From Streptomyces sp. cf386 (GTDB taxonomy: Bacteria > Actinomycetota > Actinomycetes > Streptomycetales > Streptomycetaceae), in the NCBI RefSeq assembly GCF_900103585.1, contig NZ_FNHV01000005.1:434001-498000 (forward strand): a stretch of DNA of 64,000 bases, read 5' to 3'. Of the stretch, positions 44,655-53,253 are shown piece after piece. Numbering within the stretch: the stretch's first letter is position 1; every line of letters starts with the position of its first letter. Below the pieces are notes generated by a model. The model saw only the letters and a program-made list of their open reading frames with translations, did not search any database and was not told where the DNA came from. A program made the translations under genes and the position numbers.

Positions 44655-45079
44655 CGGGCGCTGCTCCCGGTGAAGTCCAGGCCGGGTTCGAGGACGGCGA
44701 GGGGGTTCCAGTAGTCGCGGTAGGAGGTGAAGTGCCCGTCCTGGACGGTCACGACGGCGATGTAGGTCATCTCGAAAGGTCCTCCCGTCTTGACCACACG
44801 GCCCACACCACGCATCTCGACCACGATCGTTTCGGGGTCGGTCGTCCGGTGGATGCGCAGGTCGGGGAAGTCATGCAGGTCGATGTAGTCGGGGTAGTCA
44901 CGCATGTAGGCGGCGACGGCCTCCCGGCCCGCCAACCGCCCGGGCAGGCCCGGGGGCGCGAAGGGGAACTCCATGACGCCGTCGTCGGCCCAGAGGCCGA
45001 CCCAGGCGGGAATGTCCTTGTCCAGCAGCAATCGCAGGCTGTGGCGGTAGAGATCTTCCGGTGAGGTGGTCGGGGGCAT
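44651..45079 (-). CDS. SnoaL-like/NTF2-fold protein
   Basis: The 142-residue cone-shaped NTF2-fold protein shows LYRHSLRLLLDKDIPAWVGLWADDGVMEFPF at the N-terminus and YIAVVTVQDGHFTSYRDYWNP at the end. These proteins bind or isomerise small hydrophobic molecules. It is first in a two-gene unit with the NmrA-like oxidoreductase, probably controlled by the TetR protein encoded divergently. Confidence 0.82.
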   Translation of the reverse strand: MPPTTSPEDLYRHSLRLLLDKDIPAWVGLWADDGVMEFPFAPPGLPGRLAGREAVAAYMRDYPDYIDLHDFPDLRIHRTTDPETIVVEMRGVGRVVKTGGPFEMTYIAVVTVQDGHFTSYRDYWNPLAVLEPGLDFTGSSAR

Positions 45080-45096
45080 GAGCTTCTCCGTCCCGT

Positions 45097-45155
45097 ACGA
45101 TACGGACCAGCGGTCCGCTTCTTCCGTGAACGATACGGACCGCCGGTCCGCATCG
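45097..45155. promoter_or_regulatory. Twin TetR operators
   Basis: Two near-identical palindromes, CGGACC-AGC-GGTCCG (45103-45117) and CGGACC-GCC-GGTCCG (45136-45150), each preceded by GATA, lie in the 92-bp interval between the SnoaL-like and TetR genes. Centres are 33 bp apart, about three helical turns, so both sites face the same side of the DNA. The arrangement fits autorepression plus control of the divergent pair. Confidence 0.75.
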
Positions 45156-45171
45156 CAACCGGAGGAGCCTC

Positions 45172-45756
45172 ATGCCCGAACGCAAGCCCCGTAAGGACGC
45201 GGTCCGTAACCGGGCAGCCGTCTTCGAGGCGGCCGACACCCTCTTCGCCGAATGCCGGAGCCCCGAGGAGGTCACGATGGCCGACATCGCGGCGGCGGCC
45301 GGCGTCGGCAAGGGAACCCTCTTCCGTGCCTTCGGCGACCGCACCGGGCTGATCCGCGCACTGTGCGCCGCCCGACTCGAACCCCTCAGGAACGCCATCG
45401 AGGAAGGCCCCGCGCCGCTGGGCCCCGCCACGCCCCCGATTCAGCGCGTACCGGCGCTCCTGGACGCCGTCCTGTGCTTCAAGCTCGACAACCGCCATCT
45501 CGCGCTGGCCCTTGAGACCACCGGCTCCGACAGCCCCTACCGGACGGAGCACTACGAGCGTTGGCACTCCCTGCTCCGGGACCTCCTGGACGGCGTCCCG
45601 GGCGTGACCGACAGCGGCTTCGCCGCCCACGCACTGCTCGCCGCCACCCGGGCGGATCTCGTCGAGTACCTGGCCGGTGAGAAGGGGGTGCCACGCGAGG
45701 AACTGCGCGAACAATTGGCGCAGTTCACTGCCGGAGTTCTTGGTGGCAGTGCGTGA
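45172..45756 (+). CDS. TetR-family transcriptional regulator
   Basis: The 194-residue protein has a typical N-terminal helix-turn-helix (NRAAVFEAADTLFAE, VTMADIAAAAGVGKGTLFRAFGDRTGL) and a variable C-terminal ligand domain. It is divergent from the SnoaL/NmrA-like pair, with twin palindromes between, so those genes are the likely targets and their substrate the likely inducer. The 3' end overlaps the convergent downstream gene by 32 bp. Confidence 0.92.
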   Translation: MPERKPRKDAVRNRAAVFEAADTLFAECRSPEEVTMADIAAAAGVGKGTLFRAFGDRTGLIRALCAARLEPLRNAIEEGPAPLGPATPPIQRVPALLDAVLCFKLDNRHLALALETTGSDSPYRTEHYERWHSLLRDLLDGVPGVTDSGFAAHALLAATRADLVEYLAGEKGVPREELREQLAQFTAGVLGGSA

Positions 45757-46114
45757 ACCGGTGATCCTTGCACCCTGGTGACGACGCTTCGACTGCATCA
45801 GGCGACCTCTGGTGGGCCTGCAAGGCGACGCTCACCAGGGTCAGGAGCTGGTCGATGTCCGATTCGCATTCCAGGTGGATGGTGACCCAATGCGAGTCGG
45901 GCACCAGCCGGACGGCGGTCGAGTTCTTCAGTTCGTCCTGGAAGCGACGGATCGTCCTGGCGGTGAGGTGCAGATCGACGTTCCGGTCCGAGTGGAAGTG
46001 CACGCTCTCGGCTCTGGCCGAGCGCAGCGCCCGACCGGTGCCGCAGCTGGGCGGGGCCTCCGAGAGGTCCGGCCGGCCCGCCAGTTGCGTCATGGCACGT
46101 GAGGCCGTGGTCAT
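45725..46114 (-). CDS. Luciferase-fold domain protein (DUF5519-like)
   Basis: The 129-residue protein from ATG 46114 contains SCGTGRALRSARAESVHFHSDRNVDLHLT and HWVTIHLECESDIDQLLTLVSVALQAH (described in pieces), the core of a small domain found across Streptomyces and usually labelled luciferase family protein by fold, not activity. HFHSD and DLHLT give a conserved His/Asp cluster. It overlaps the end of the TetR gene on the opposite strand. Function unknown. Confidence 0.65.
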   Translation of the reverse strand: MTTASRAMTQLAGRPDLSEAPPSCGTGRALRSARAESVHFHSDRNVDLHLTARTIRRFQDELKNSTAVRLVPDSHWVTIHLECESDIDQLLTLVSVALQAHQRSPDAVEASSPGCKDHRFTHCHQELRQ

Positions 46115-46232
46115 TGCTCCATCATCGGGCGCCCATGGGCAGGCCACTAAGACGTGAGCAAGCCTTGACCGGGCTGCAGAGGCAGTGGTTCGTCCGGGAC
46201 CCGTCCCGCACGACCCCCGGTAGGAGACGGGC

Positions 46233-47567
46233 ATGAAGCTGACCAACCCGTTCCGGCGGCGTCGGCCTTCGGCTCCGCCGCGGCGCCCGGATCCGAGCAC
46301 TACGACCCGCCCGAGCGGCGAACGCGAACTGCGCGGTCACAGCTCGATCGTGTACTGCCTGGCCACCGTGCCGACCGTCGGCGGTGCGCTGCTGGCCAGC
46401 GGCGACACTCAGGGCGGCGTACTGCTGTGGGACGGTGGGACCGGCGAGCGTATCGCCGGACCGGTCACCGTCGACGCCCTCACCGTGTCGGACCTGGCCG
46501 CGGTCGACCTCGGCGCCGACGGCTGGATGTTGGCATGCTGCGGCTCCGACGGCGTCACGTTGTGGGACCCGCGAGCCGGGCAAGGAACCACGGCGGCTCG
46601 TCGACACCGGTGCGTCGGCCCTGGCCGTCATTCCGGGCGAGCCGCAGCTGATCGTGATCGCCGACGCGAAAGCGGTCAGGGTGATCGACCCGGCGAGCGG
46701 GCAGGAGGTGTTCGGTTTCCCTCAACCGCCGCATCCGAAGGGCCACATCGGCGACCAGGTCCACAGGCTGGCCGGCGTACGTCTGGACAACGGGATATCC
46801 GGCTTCGCCGCCGCCCGGTACGGTGGCGCGGTCCAGGTGTGGGAGCCGGTCGGGGGCGTGTGGCGCAGGCGGCGTTCCCCACTCGGAAGCCTCCGCAGTG
46901 GCGTGCTGACGGCATTCGACAGCCGACTCGCGATCGCAGCCCGGCGCGGCGTCGAGGTGGGGGACCTGAAGACCGGCGCGCGTACCGCCCGGGGCGAGCT
47001 GGACACCCCTTTCAGGGCACTCGCACCGGTTCGGCTCGGTCGGCGGACGGTGCTCGCCGCGGCGTTTCGCGAGCACCACGAGTGTGGGGTGCAACTCTGG
47101 GATCCGCAGGAACCGTCCGCTCTCAGCGCGGTGTTCAACCAGCACGGGCCGGCGTTCGGTGTTCCGGCGTACGGCAGCGCGACGATCAACGCCGTCACCG
47201 GCATCACCTGCCCGGACGGGACGACCCGGGTGGCCGGCGCCGGCAGCGACGGCTGTGTGCTCATCTCGGCGCCGCTCGACGAGCACGACCTGGTCGCCGG
47301 GCAGCATCCCGGTCCGCACCACCGCGGCACAGTGGCGGCAACTTCGCCAAGGTGCGCGCGAGCGACGGCGAGATCGTCGGACTGTGGTGCGCGAGCGGCG
47401 CGCACGCCGGCGACCGCGGGTTGATCGAAGCGGTCCTGTTCAGGGAGGACCTCGTGCACCTGCTCGGCGCCGAGTACCGGGTGGTGCCGAACACCTACGA
47501 CGACCAGGGCGGCGCGTTCGTCATGTTCGGCCGGCGCCCCGCGCCCGGGGAGACCGGTCGCGCGTAG
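46233..47567 (+). pseudogene. WD40/beta-propeller protein with two frameshifts
   Basis: The reading frame opens well (MKLTNPFRRRR, then ELRGHSSIVYCLA and GVLLWDGGTGE, WD40-like blades). Near 46572 similarity jumps to the +1 frame, which carries blades with VRVIDPASGQEVFGF, AVQVWEPVGG and GVQLWDPQEP, and near 47330 it returns to the first frame (EIVGLWCASGAHAGDRGLIEAVL to the stop at 47567). A functional protein would need both shifts corrected. Either the gene is decaying or the sequence has two indel errors; codon use stays coding-like throughout, which suits a recent event or an error. Confidence 0.65.
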
Positions 47568-47644
47568 CGTCTCGCAACCGCACGCCGGCCGGTCGGACGG
47601 TCCCCCGCGCCATCCGACCGGCCACCGGTTGCACAGCGGGGACG

Positions 47645-48634
47645 TTATCGGCCGGCCGACGGTTCGGTATTGGACGAATTTGCACTCGCCGAGAGAGCCA
47701 GTGCCCCTTCCACCCGGCGGGAGGCCACCATCTGTCCGGGCGTGGTGCCGGCGATGGCCCGGAACTCGCGGTTGAGGTGCGACTGGTCGTAGAAGCCGCA
47801 GGCCGTCGAGAGGTCGGTCAGACTCACGGCTCCGCGACCGAGCAGCGCCACGGCGTGGCGGAAGCGGAGCACCCGCGCGGACGCCTTGGGCGTCAGCCCG
47901 ATCTGCTGGGTGAACCGCCGGATCAAGTACCCCTGGCTCCACCCCACTTCGGCGGCGATACGGGCGATCGGGACGGCGCCCGCGCTGCCGGAGAGCAGTC
48001 GCCAGGCGTGGCCGACCTCGGGCGCGGGTTCCGGGCCGTACCCGAGTCGGGCGAGCAAGGCCGCGTCCAGCAGATCGAACCGGGCCGCCCAGTCCGGGGT
48101 CGACGCCAACCGCTCCACCAGCGTCCCGGCTTCGGGACCCAGAACGTCCCGGATCTCGATGGCCAGGTTCGTCAGCTCGCTCATCGGCATGCCGAACAGC
48201 CGGTAGGCGCCCAGGGGTGTGAACTCGACCCGGATCGCCTCCTGGCCGCCTGGATGCACGCAGATCGCGGGCCGGTCCTCAAGCCCCACCACCAGCGACC
48301 CGATCCTCCCGCTGCCCCCGCCCCGTACGCCCAGCCGCCGCACCTGGGAGAACGGCTCCGCAAGGCTGATCAACAGGGTCGCGCACCCGGTCGGCACCAA
48401 CCGCGCCTCATACGGCGTGGTCACTGCTTCCCAGTAGCCGACGTAGCTGCGCAGAAACGGTCGCAACCCCGGATGCCAGGGGCGTGTGACCCGCCACAGA
48501 CCCCCCAGCCGCGCGACCTCGACCGCACCTGCACCGGCCCTGCCGCCGTGTACACCATGAACCGCCAAGAGGCTCACCCCTCGTCGGCTGCCGGGTGTGG
48601 CAGCCGGTCGTTCCGCGTGCTGCACAGTATCCAA
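47645..48634 (-). CDS. AraC-family transcriptional regulator
   Basis: The regulator has up to 329 residues. The N-terminal part (RPWHPGLRPFLRSYVGYWE, then VPTGCATLLISLAEPF) is the AraC-type effector domain, and the C-terminal pair of helix-turn-helix units reads IARIAAEVGWSQGYLIRRF and LTDLSTACGFYDQSHLNREF. The start is uncertain: the open frame begins at TTG 48634, with GTG 48625 and GTG 48577 inside, none with a good ribosome site. No clear target nearby. Confidence 0.85.
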   Translation of the reverse strand: MDTVQHAERPAATPGSRRGVSLLAVHGVHGGRAGAGAVEVARLGGLWRVTRPWHPGLRPFLRSYVGYWEAVTTPYEARLVPTGCATLLISLAEPFSQVRRLGVRGGGSGRIGSLVVGLEDRPAICVHPGGQEAIRVEFTPLGAYRLFGMPMSELTNLAIEIRDVLGPEAGTLVERLASTPDWAARFDLLDAALLARLGYGPEPAPEVGHAWRLLSGSAGAVPIARIAAEVGWSQGYLIRRFTQQIGLTPKASARVLRFRHAVALLGRGAVSLTDLSTACGFYDQSHLNREFRAIAGTTPGQMVASRRVEGALALSASANSSNTEPSAGR

Positions 48635-48711
48635 TTCGCTGTACCCAACTCGTGGGCGAACGCGGTGGAGTTGACATGCAGAGGGGTGCAGATCCGATGA
48701 GGGTCCGTGCC

Positions 48712-49515
48712 CTACCCTGCCCGATCCGCGGCGGCCGTCTCGTCGACGCGATCGGCCACCCAGGCCAGGAAGGCCTGTACGTCGGTGGTGGGCAGTGCGG
48801 TCACCGCGGCGCGTGGGCCTTCGTAGCTGCGCAGCGCGGCCGTCAGGAGGGGGCGGAAGCGTTCCTCGGACGCGGCGATCGACTGCGCCGCCCGGCGCTT
48901 GGCCTGCCAGCGGCCCGTACGGCAGAAGTGCACCGAGCGGCAGCCGTTGAGGATCCGGTTGTCCGCGAGGTGTCCCTCGCCGCCACTGTGCTCACGGACC
49001 GAGGCACGGAGCGCCGTGAGCAGGTCGGCGCGGGCGGGTTCGGCGATCACCGCCCGCGCCGGACTGCCGTACAGCACTCGTCCGGCCTGATGAGCGACGG
49101 AGCGGTCGATGACGTACCAGAAGGCCGGGGGTTCCGTCGGGTCGAAGCTGACCCGGTCGGGCAGCAGGGGTCCGGTGTTGAGGTCCAGCAGGTAGCCCGC
49201 CTCACCGGACGGCCGGGCCGCGAAGTCCTTGTCGTAGACCACCAGTTCCAGTCCCGCCGCCGGGCAGGGCAGGACGGGGTGGCTGAGTGCGGCGGCCAGG
49301 TCGGACAGCGCTCGCCCGGGGAGGGGCGCGTCCACGACCACCGTCACGTCGGTGTCGCTGCGCCCGTGCCGGTAGTCGCCGAGCGCGACGGAACCGACCG
49401 CGATGACGCTCACCAGGTGGGATCCGCAGACGGCGTGCGTGCGGTGGACGACCTCCTGAAGGTAGGGGCGGAGTTCCGCGGGGACGGATTGCGGGTCCAC
49501 GAGAGTCCGGGTCAT
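48712..49515 (-). CDS. Nucleotidyltransferase, aminoglycoside adenylyltransferase-like
   Basis: The 267-residue protein has the polymerase-beta-like nucleotidyltransferase signature GSVALGDYRHGRSDTDVTVVV (GS, then DxD), which binds metal and nucleotide, followed by an AadA-like helical C-terminal domain (LADNRILNGCRSVHF). Close relatives adenylylate streptomycin or spectinomycin; many chromosomal Streptomyces copies are uncharacterised. It is monocistronic. Resistance activity is possible but unproven. Confidence 0.75.
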   Translation of the reverse strand: MTRTLVDPQSVPAELRPYLQEVVHRTHAVCGSHLVSVIAVGSVALGDYRHGRSDTDVTVVVDAPLPGRALSDLAAALSHPVLPCPAAGLELVVYDKDFAARPSGEAGYLLDLNTGPLLPDRVSFDPTEPPAFWYVIDRSVAHQAGRVLYGSPARAVIAEPARADLLTALRASVREHSGGEGHLADNRILNGCRSVHFCRTGRWQAKRRAAQSIAASEERFRPLLTAALRSYEGPRAAVTALPTTDVQAFLAWVADRVDETAAADRAG

Positions 49516-49703
49516 ACGGTCAGTGTCCGCCGAGGCCGGAAATCGACGACTGCCCGAGCCTCGGGACACGGGCTGCACCCTCGCCACGGCGGCCGGCAGC
49601 ACGCCCTGCGCCGGCACCGGCCCCACCATTCCGCCCGGGCAGAGCCAGGTCCGCGAAGCCCCGCGCAAGTGCCTCTCCTGCGCGGGGCGAGACAGCAGGC
49701 GGC

Positions 49704-52700
49704 TCAGGCGAGTTCGACCAGAAGGTCGCCGCCCTCGACCTGCTGGACGCGATTGATGGCCAGTCGCGCCACAGTGCCGGACTTCGCGGCGGTGATGGAC
49801 GCCTCCATCTTCATCGCCTCGATGGTGGCCACCGTGGCACCGGCCGCCACCTCGTCACCCTCGGCGACCGTGAGGGTGACCACGCCGGCGAACGGCGCCG
49901 CGACATGGCCGGGCTTGGTCCGGTCGGCCTTCTCCGTCACCGGGACGTCCGAGGCCGCCGCCCGGTCGCGGACCTGGATCGGCCGCAACTGGCCGTTCAG
50001 GGTGGACATCACGGTGCGCATGCCGCGCTCGTCCGCGTCGCCGACGGCCTGCAACTCGATCAGCAGCCGCACACCGCGTTCGAGGTCGACGGCGTACTCC
50101 TTGCCGGGGCGCAGGCCGTAGAAGAAGTCCTTGCTGTCCAGCACGCTGGTGTCGCCGTAGATGTCACGGTGCGTGTCGAACTCACGCGTCGGGCCCGGGA
50201 ACAGCAGCCGGTTGAGCGTCGCGCACCGGTCCTTCGCCAGCCCTTCGCGGTCGTCGGCGCTGAGCTCCTGCAGCGGCTTGGCCTCGGCGCGGCCCTGCAG
50301 CGCCTTGGTGCGGAACGGCTCGGGCCAGCCGCCGGGCGGAGTGCCCAGTTCGCCGCGCAGGAAGCCGATGACGGAGTCGGGGATGTCGAACCGGTCCGGG
50401 TCGGTCTCGAAGTCCGCAGGGGAGACGCCGGCGCCCACCAGGTGCAGCGCCAGGTCGCCGACCACCTTCGACGAAGGGGTGACCTTCACCAGGCGGCCGA
50501 GCATCCGGTCGGCGGCGGCGTACATCGCCTCGATGTCCTCGAAACGGTCGCCCAGTCCCAGCGCGACCGCCTGGGTGCGCAGGTTGGAGAGCTGCCCGCC
50601 GGGGATCTCGTGGTGGTAGACACGGCCGGTCGGCGAGGCGAGACCCGCCTCGAAGGGGGCGTAGACCTTGCGGACGCTCTCCCAGTACGGCTCCAGGTCG
50701 CCGACGGCCTGGAGGTCCAGGCCGGTGGGCCGCTCGGAGTGGTCGGTCGCGGCCACGAGCGCCGACAGCGACGGCTGCGAGGTGGTGCCCGCCATGGAGG
50801 CCACCGCGCCGTCCACCGCGTCCGCGCCCGCCTGGATCGCGGCGAGGTAGGTGGCGAGCTGGCCGCCCGCGGTGTCGTGGGTGTGGATGTGCACCGGCAG
50901 GTCGAACTCCCGGCGCAGGGCCGACACCAGCTTCGCCGCGGCCGGTGCCCGCAGCAGGCCGGCCATGTCCTTGACGGCCAGCACATGGGCGCCGGCGTCC
51001 ACGATCTGCTCGGCCAGGCGCAGGTAGTAGTCCAGGGTGTACAGGCGCTCCGCCGGGTCGGACAGGTCGGAGGTGTAGCACAGGGCCACCTCCGCGACGG
51101 CCGTGCCGGTCTCCCGTACGGCCTGGATGGCCGGCCGCATCTGGTCGACGTCGTTGAGGGCGTCGAAGATGCGGAAGATGTCGATGCCGGTGGCCGCCGC
51201 CTCCTGCACGAACGCGTCGGTCACCTCGGTGGGATACGGCGTGTAGCCCACGGTGTTGCGGCCGCGCAGCAGCATCTGGAGGCAGATGTTCGGGGCGGCC
51301 TCCCGCAGGGCGGCCAGGCGCTCCCACGGGTCCTCGGCGAGGAAGCGCAAGGCGACGTCGTAGGTCGCGCCGCCCCAGCACTCCAGGGACAGCAGCTGGG
51401 GCAGGGTGCGGGCCACCACCGGGGCGACGGCGAGCATGTCCTTGGTGCGCACTCGGGTGGCGAGCAGCGACTGGTGGGCGTCGCGGAACGTGGTGTCGGT
51501 GACGCCGATGGTCGGTGACGCGCGCAGCCAGCTGGCAAAGCCCTCCGGGCCCAGTTCGGCGAGCCGCTGCCGGGACCCGGCGGGCGGCTCACCGGCCGGC
51601 AGCGCGGGCAGCTTGGTCAGCGGGTCGATCAGCTCGGGCCGTTCGCCGTGCGGTTTGTTGACCGTGACGTCGGCGAGGAAGGTGAGCAGCTTCGTGCCGC
51701 GGTCGGCGGAGTGGCGGGCGGTGAGCAGGTGCGGGCGCTGCTCGATGAACGACGTGGTGACCCGGCCGGCCCGGAAGTCGGGGTCGTCCAGCACCGCCTG
51801 CAGGAAGGGGATGTTGGTGGCCACGCCGCGGATGCGGAACTCGGCCACGGCGCGCCGGGCGCGGCCCACGGCGGCGGTGAAGTCCCGGCCCCGGCAGGTG
51901 AGTTTCACCAGCATGGAGTCGAAGTGTGCGCTGATCTCCGTACCGGCGTGGGTGGTTCCGCCGTCGAGGCGGATGCCCGAGCCGCCGGGCGAGCGGTAGG
52001 CGCTGATGCGGCCGGTGTCCGGGCGGAAGCCGTTGGCCGGGTCCTCGGTGGTGATACGGCACTGGAGCGCGGCTCCGCGCAGCGTGACGGTCTCCTGGGC
52101 GAGGCCGAGGTCGGCGAGCGTCTCGCCTGCGGCGATGCGCAGTTGCGACTGCACCAGGTCGACGTCGGTGACCTCCTCGGTCACCGTGTGCTCGACCTGG
52201 ATGCGCGGGTTCATCTCGATGAAGACGTGATTGCCGTCGCGGTCCAGCAGGAACTCCACGGTGCCGGCGTTGAGGTAGCCGATCTGCCGGGCGAACCGGA
52301 CGGCGTCGGCGCAGATGCGGTCGCGCAGTTCCGGGTCGAGGTTCGGTGCGGGGGCGAGTTCGATGACCTTCTGGTGGCGGCGCTGCACCGAACAGTCCCG
52401 CTCGAACAGGTGGATGACGTTGCCCTGGCCGTCGGCGAGGATCTGCACCTCGATGTGGCGGGGCTCGACGACCGCCTTCTCCAGGAAGACCGTGGGATCA
52501 CCGAACGCGGACGCCGCCTCACGGGATGCCGCCTCGATGGACTCGCGCAGCTGGGCGCGGTCCTCGACGCGGCGCATGCCGCGCCCGCCGCCGCCCGCGA
52601 CCGCCTTGACGAACACGGGAAAGCCGACGTCCTCGGCGGCACGGACGAGCTCGTCCACGTCGGTGGACGGCTCCGAGGAACCCAGCACCGGCACGTCGGC

Positions 52701-53078
52701 CGCGCGGGCCGCCGCCACCGCGCGGGCCTTGTTCCCGGTCAGCTCCAGGATCTCCGCGCTCGGTCCGACGAAGGTGATGCCCGCCTCTTCGCAGGCCCGG
52801 GCCAGATCCGGGTTCTCCGACAGGAATCCGTACCCCGGGTAGACGGCGTCGGCTCCCGCCCGCCGTGCCGCGCGGACGATCTCCTCCACGGAGAGATAGG
52901 CGCGCACCGGGTGCCCCGGCTCACCGATCTCATAGGCCTCGTCGGCCTTGAGCCGGTGCAGGGAGTTGCGGTCCTCGTGCGGGAAGACGGCGACGGTGCG
53001 CGCGCCCAGCTCATAGCCTGCGCGAAACGCCCGAATCGCGATCTCGCCGCGGTTGGCGACCAGCACCTTGCGGAACAT
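49704..53078 (-). CDS. pyc: Pyruvate carboxylase
   Basis: The 1124-residue multidomain enzyme holds all three parts in one chain. Biotin carboxylase (residues 1-450) has VAGGGGRGMR as ATP-grasp glycine loop and EMNPRIQVEHTVTEE. Carboxyltransferase (about 520-830) has DTTFRDAHQSLLATR, with metal His in HIHTHDT. The C-terminal biotinyl domain has the modified Lys in EAMKMEAS. It makes oxaloacetate from pyruvate and CO2, an anaplerotic step feeding succinyl-CoA and mutase chemistry. It is a single-gene unit with a full-length family match. Confidence 0.96.
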   Translation of the reverse strand: MFRKVLVANRGEIAIRAFRAGYELGARTVAVFPHEDRNSLHRLKADEAYEIGEPGHPVRAYLSVEEIVRAARRAGADAVYPGYGFLSENPDLARACEEAGITFVGPSAEILELTGNKARAVAAARAADVPVLGSSEPSTDVDELVRAAEDVGFPVFVKAVAGGGGRGMRRVEDRAQLRESIEAASREAASAFGDPTVFLEKAVVEPRHIEVQILADGQGNVIHLFERDCSVQRRHQKVIELAPAPNLDPELRDRICADAVRFARQIGYLNAGTVEFLLDRDGNHVFIEMNPRIQVEHTVTEEVTDVDLVQSQLRIAAGETLADLGLAQETVTLRGAALQCRITTEDPANGFRPDTGRISAYRSPGGSGIRLDGGTTHAGTEISAHFDSMLVKLTCRGRDFTAAVGRARRAVAEFRIRGVATNIPFLQAVLDDPDFRAGRVTTSFIEQRPHLLTARHSADRGTKLLTFLADVTVNKPHGERPELIDPLTKLPALPAGEPPAGSRQRLAELGPEGFASWLRASPTIGVTDTTFRDAHQSLLATRVRTKDMLAVAPVVARTLPQLLSLECWGGATYDVALRFLAEDPWERLAALREAAPNICLQMLLRGRNTVGYTPYPTEVTDAFVQEAAATGIDIFRIFDALNDVDQMRPAIQAVRETGTAVAEVALCYTSDLSDPAERLYTLDYYLRLAEQIVDAGAHVLAVKDMAGLLRAPAAAKLVSALRREFDLPVHIHTHDTAGGQLATYLAAIQAGADAVDGAVASMAGTTSQPSLSALVAATDHSERPTGLDLQAVGDLEPYWESVRKVYAPFEAGLASPTGRVYHHEIPGGQLSNLRTQAVALGLGDRFEDIEAMYAAADRMLGRLVKVTPSSKVVGDLALHLVGAGVSPADFETDPDRFDIPDSVIGFLRGELGTPPGGWPEPFRTKALQGRAEAKPLQELSADDREGLAKDRCATLNRLLFPGPTREFDTHRDIYGDTSVLDSKDFFYGLRPGKEYAVDLERGVRLLIELQAVGDADERGMRTVMSTLNGQLRPIQVRDRAAASDVPVTEKADRTKPGHVAAPFAGVVTLTVAEGDEVAAGATVATIEAMKMEASITAAKSGTVARLAINRVQQVEGGDLLVELA

Positions 53079-53253
53079 TCTGGATCCCTTCAGCCTGCCG
53101 GTGACTCAGAGCCATGGTGTCGGCGACTCCTCGCTCACGCCATGTGAGCCGGGCCACTTATCGATGATCGATCAACCGCCCGTGCGCGACCGGACGGGCC
53201 TACGCTGTCCTTGAGCCTTATGCGGTCAAGGGCGGTGTGAGCGAGGTGCCCCT

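Noticed and set aside
45725..46114. Bacterial luciferase
   Set aside because: The domain is a small luciferase-fold family with no flavin monooxygenase barrel; only the database-style name suggests light emission.
53160..53172. Palindrome ATCGAT-G-ATCGAT between pyc and the phosphatase gene
   Set aside because: Noted as AT-rich and symmetric, but there is no second copy or known family match to support an operator call.
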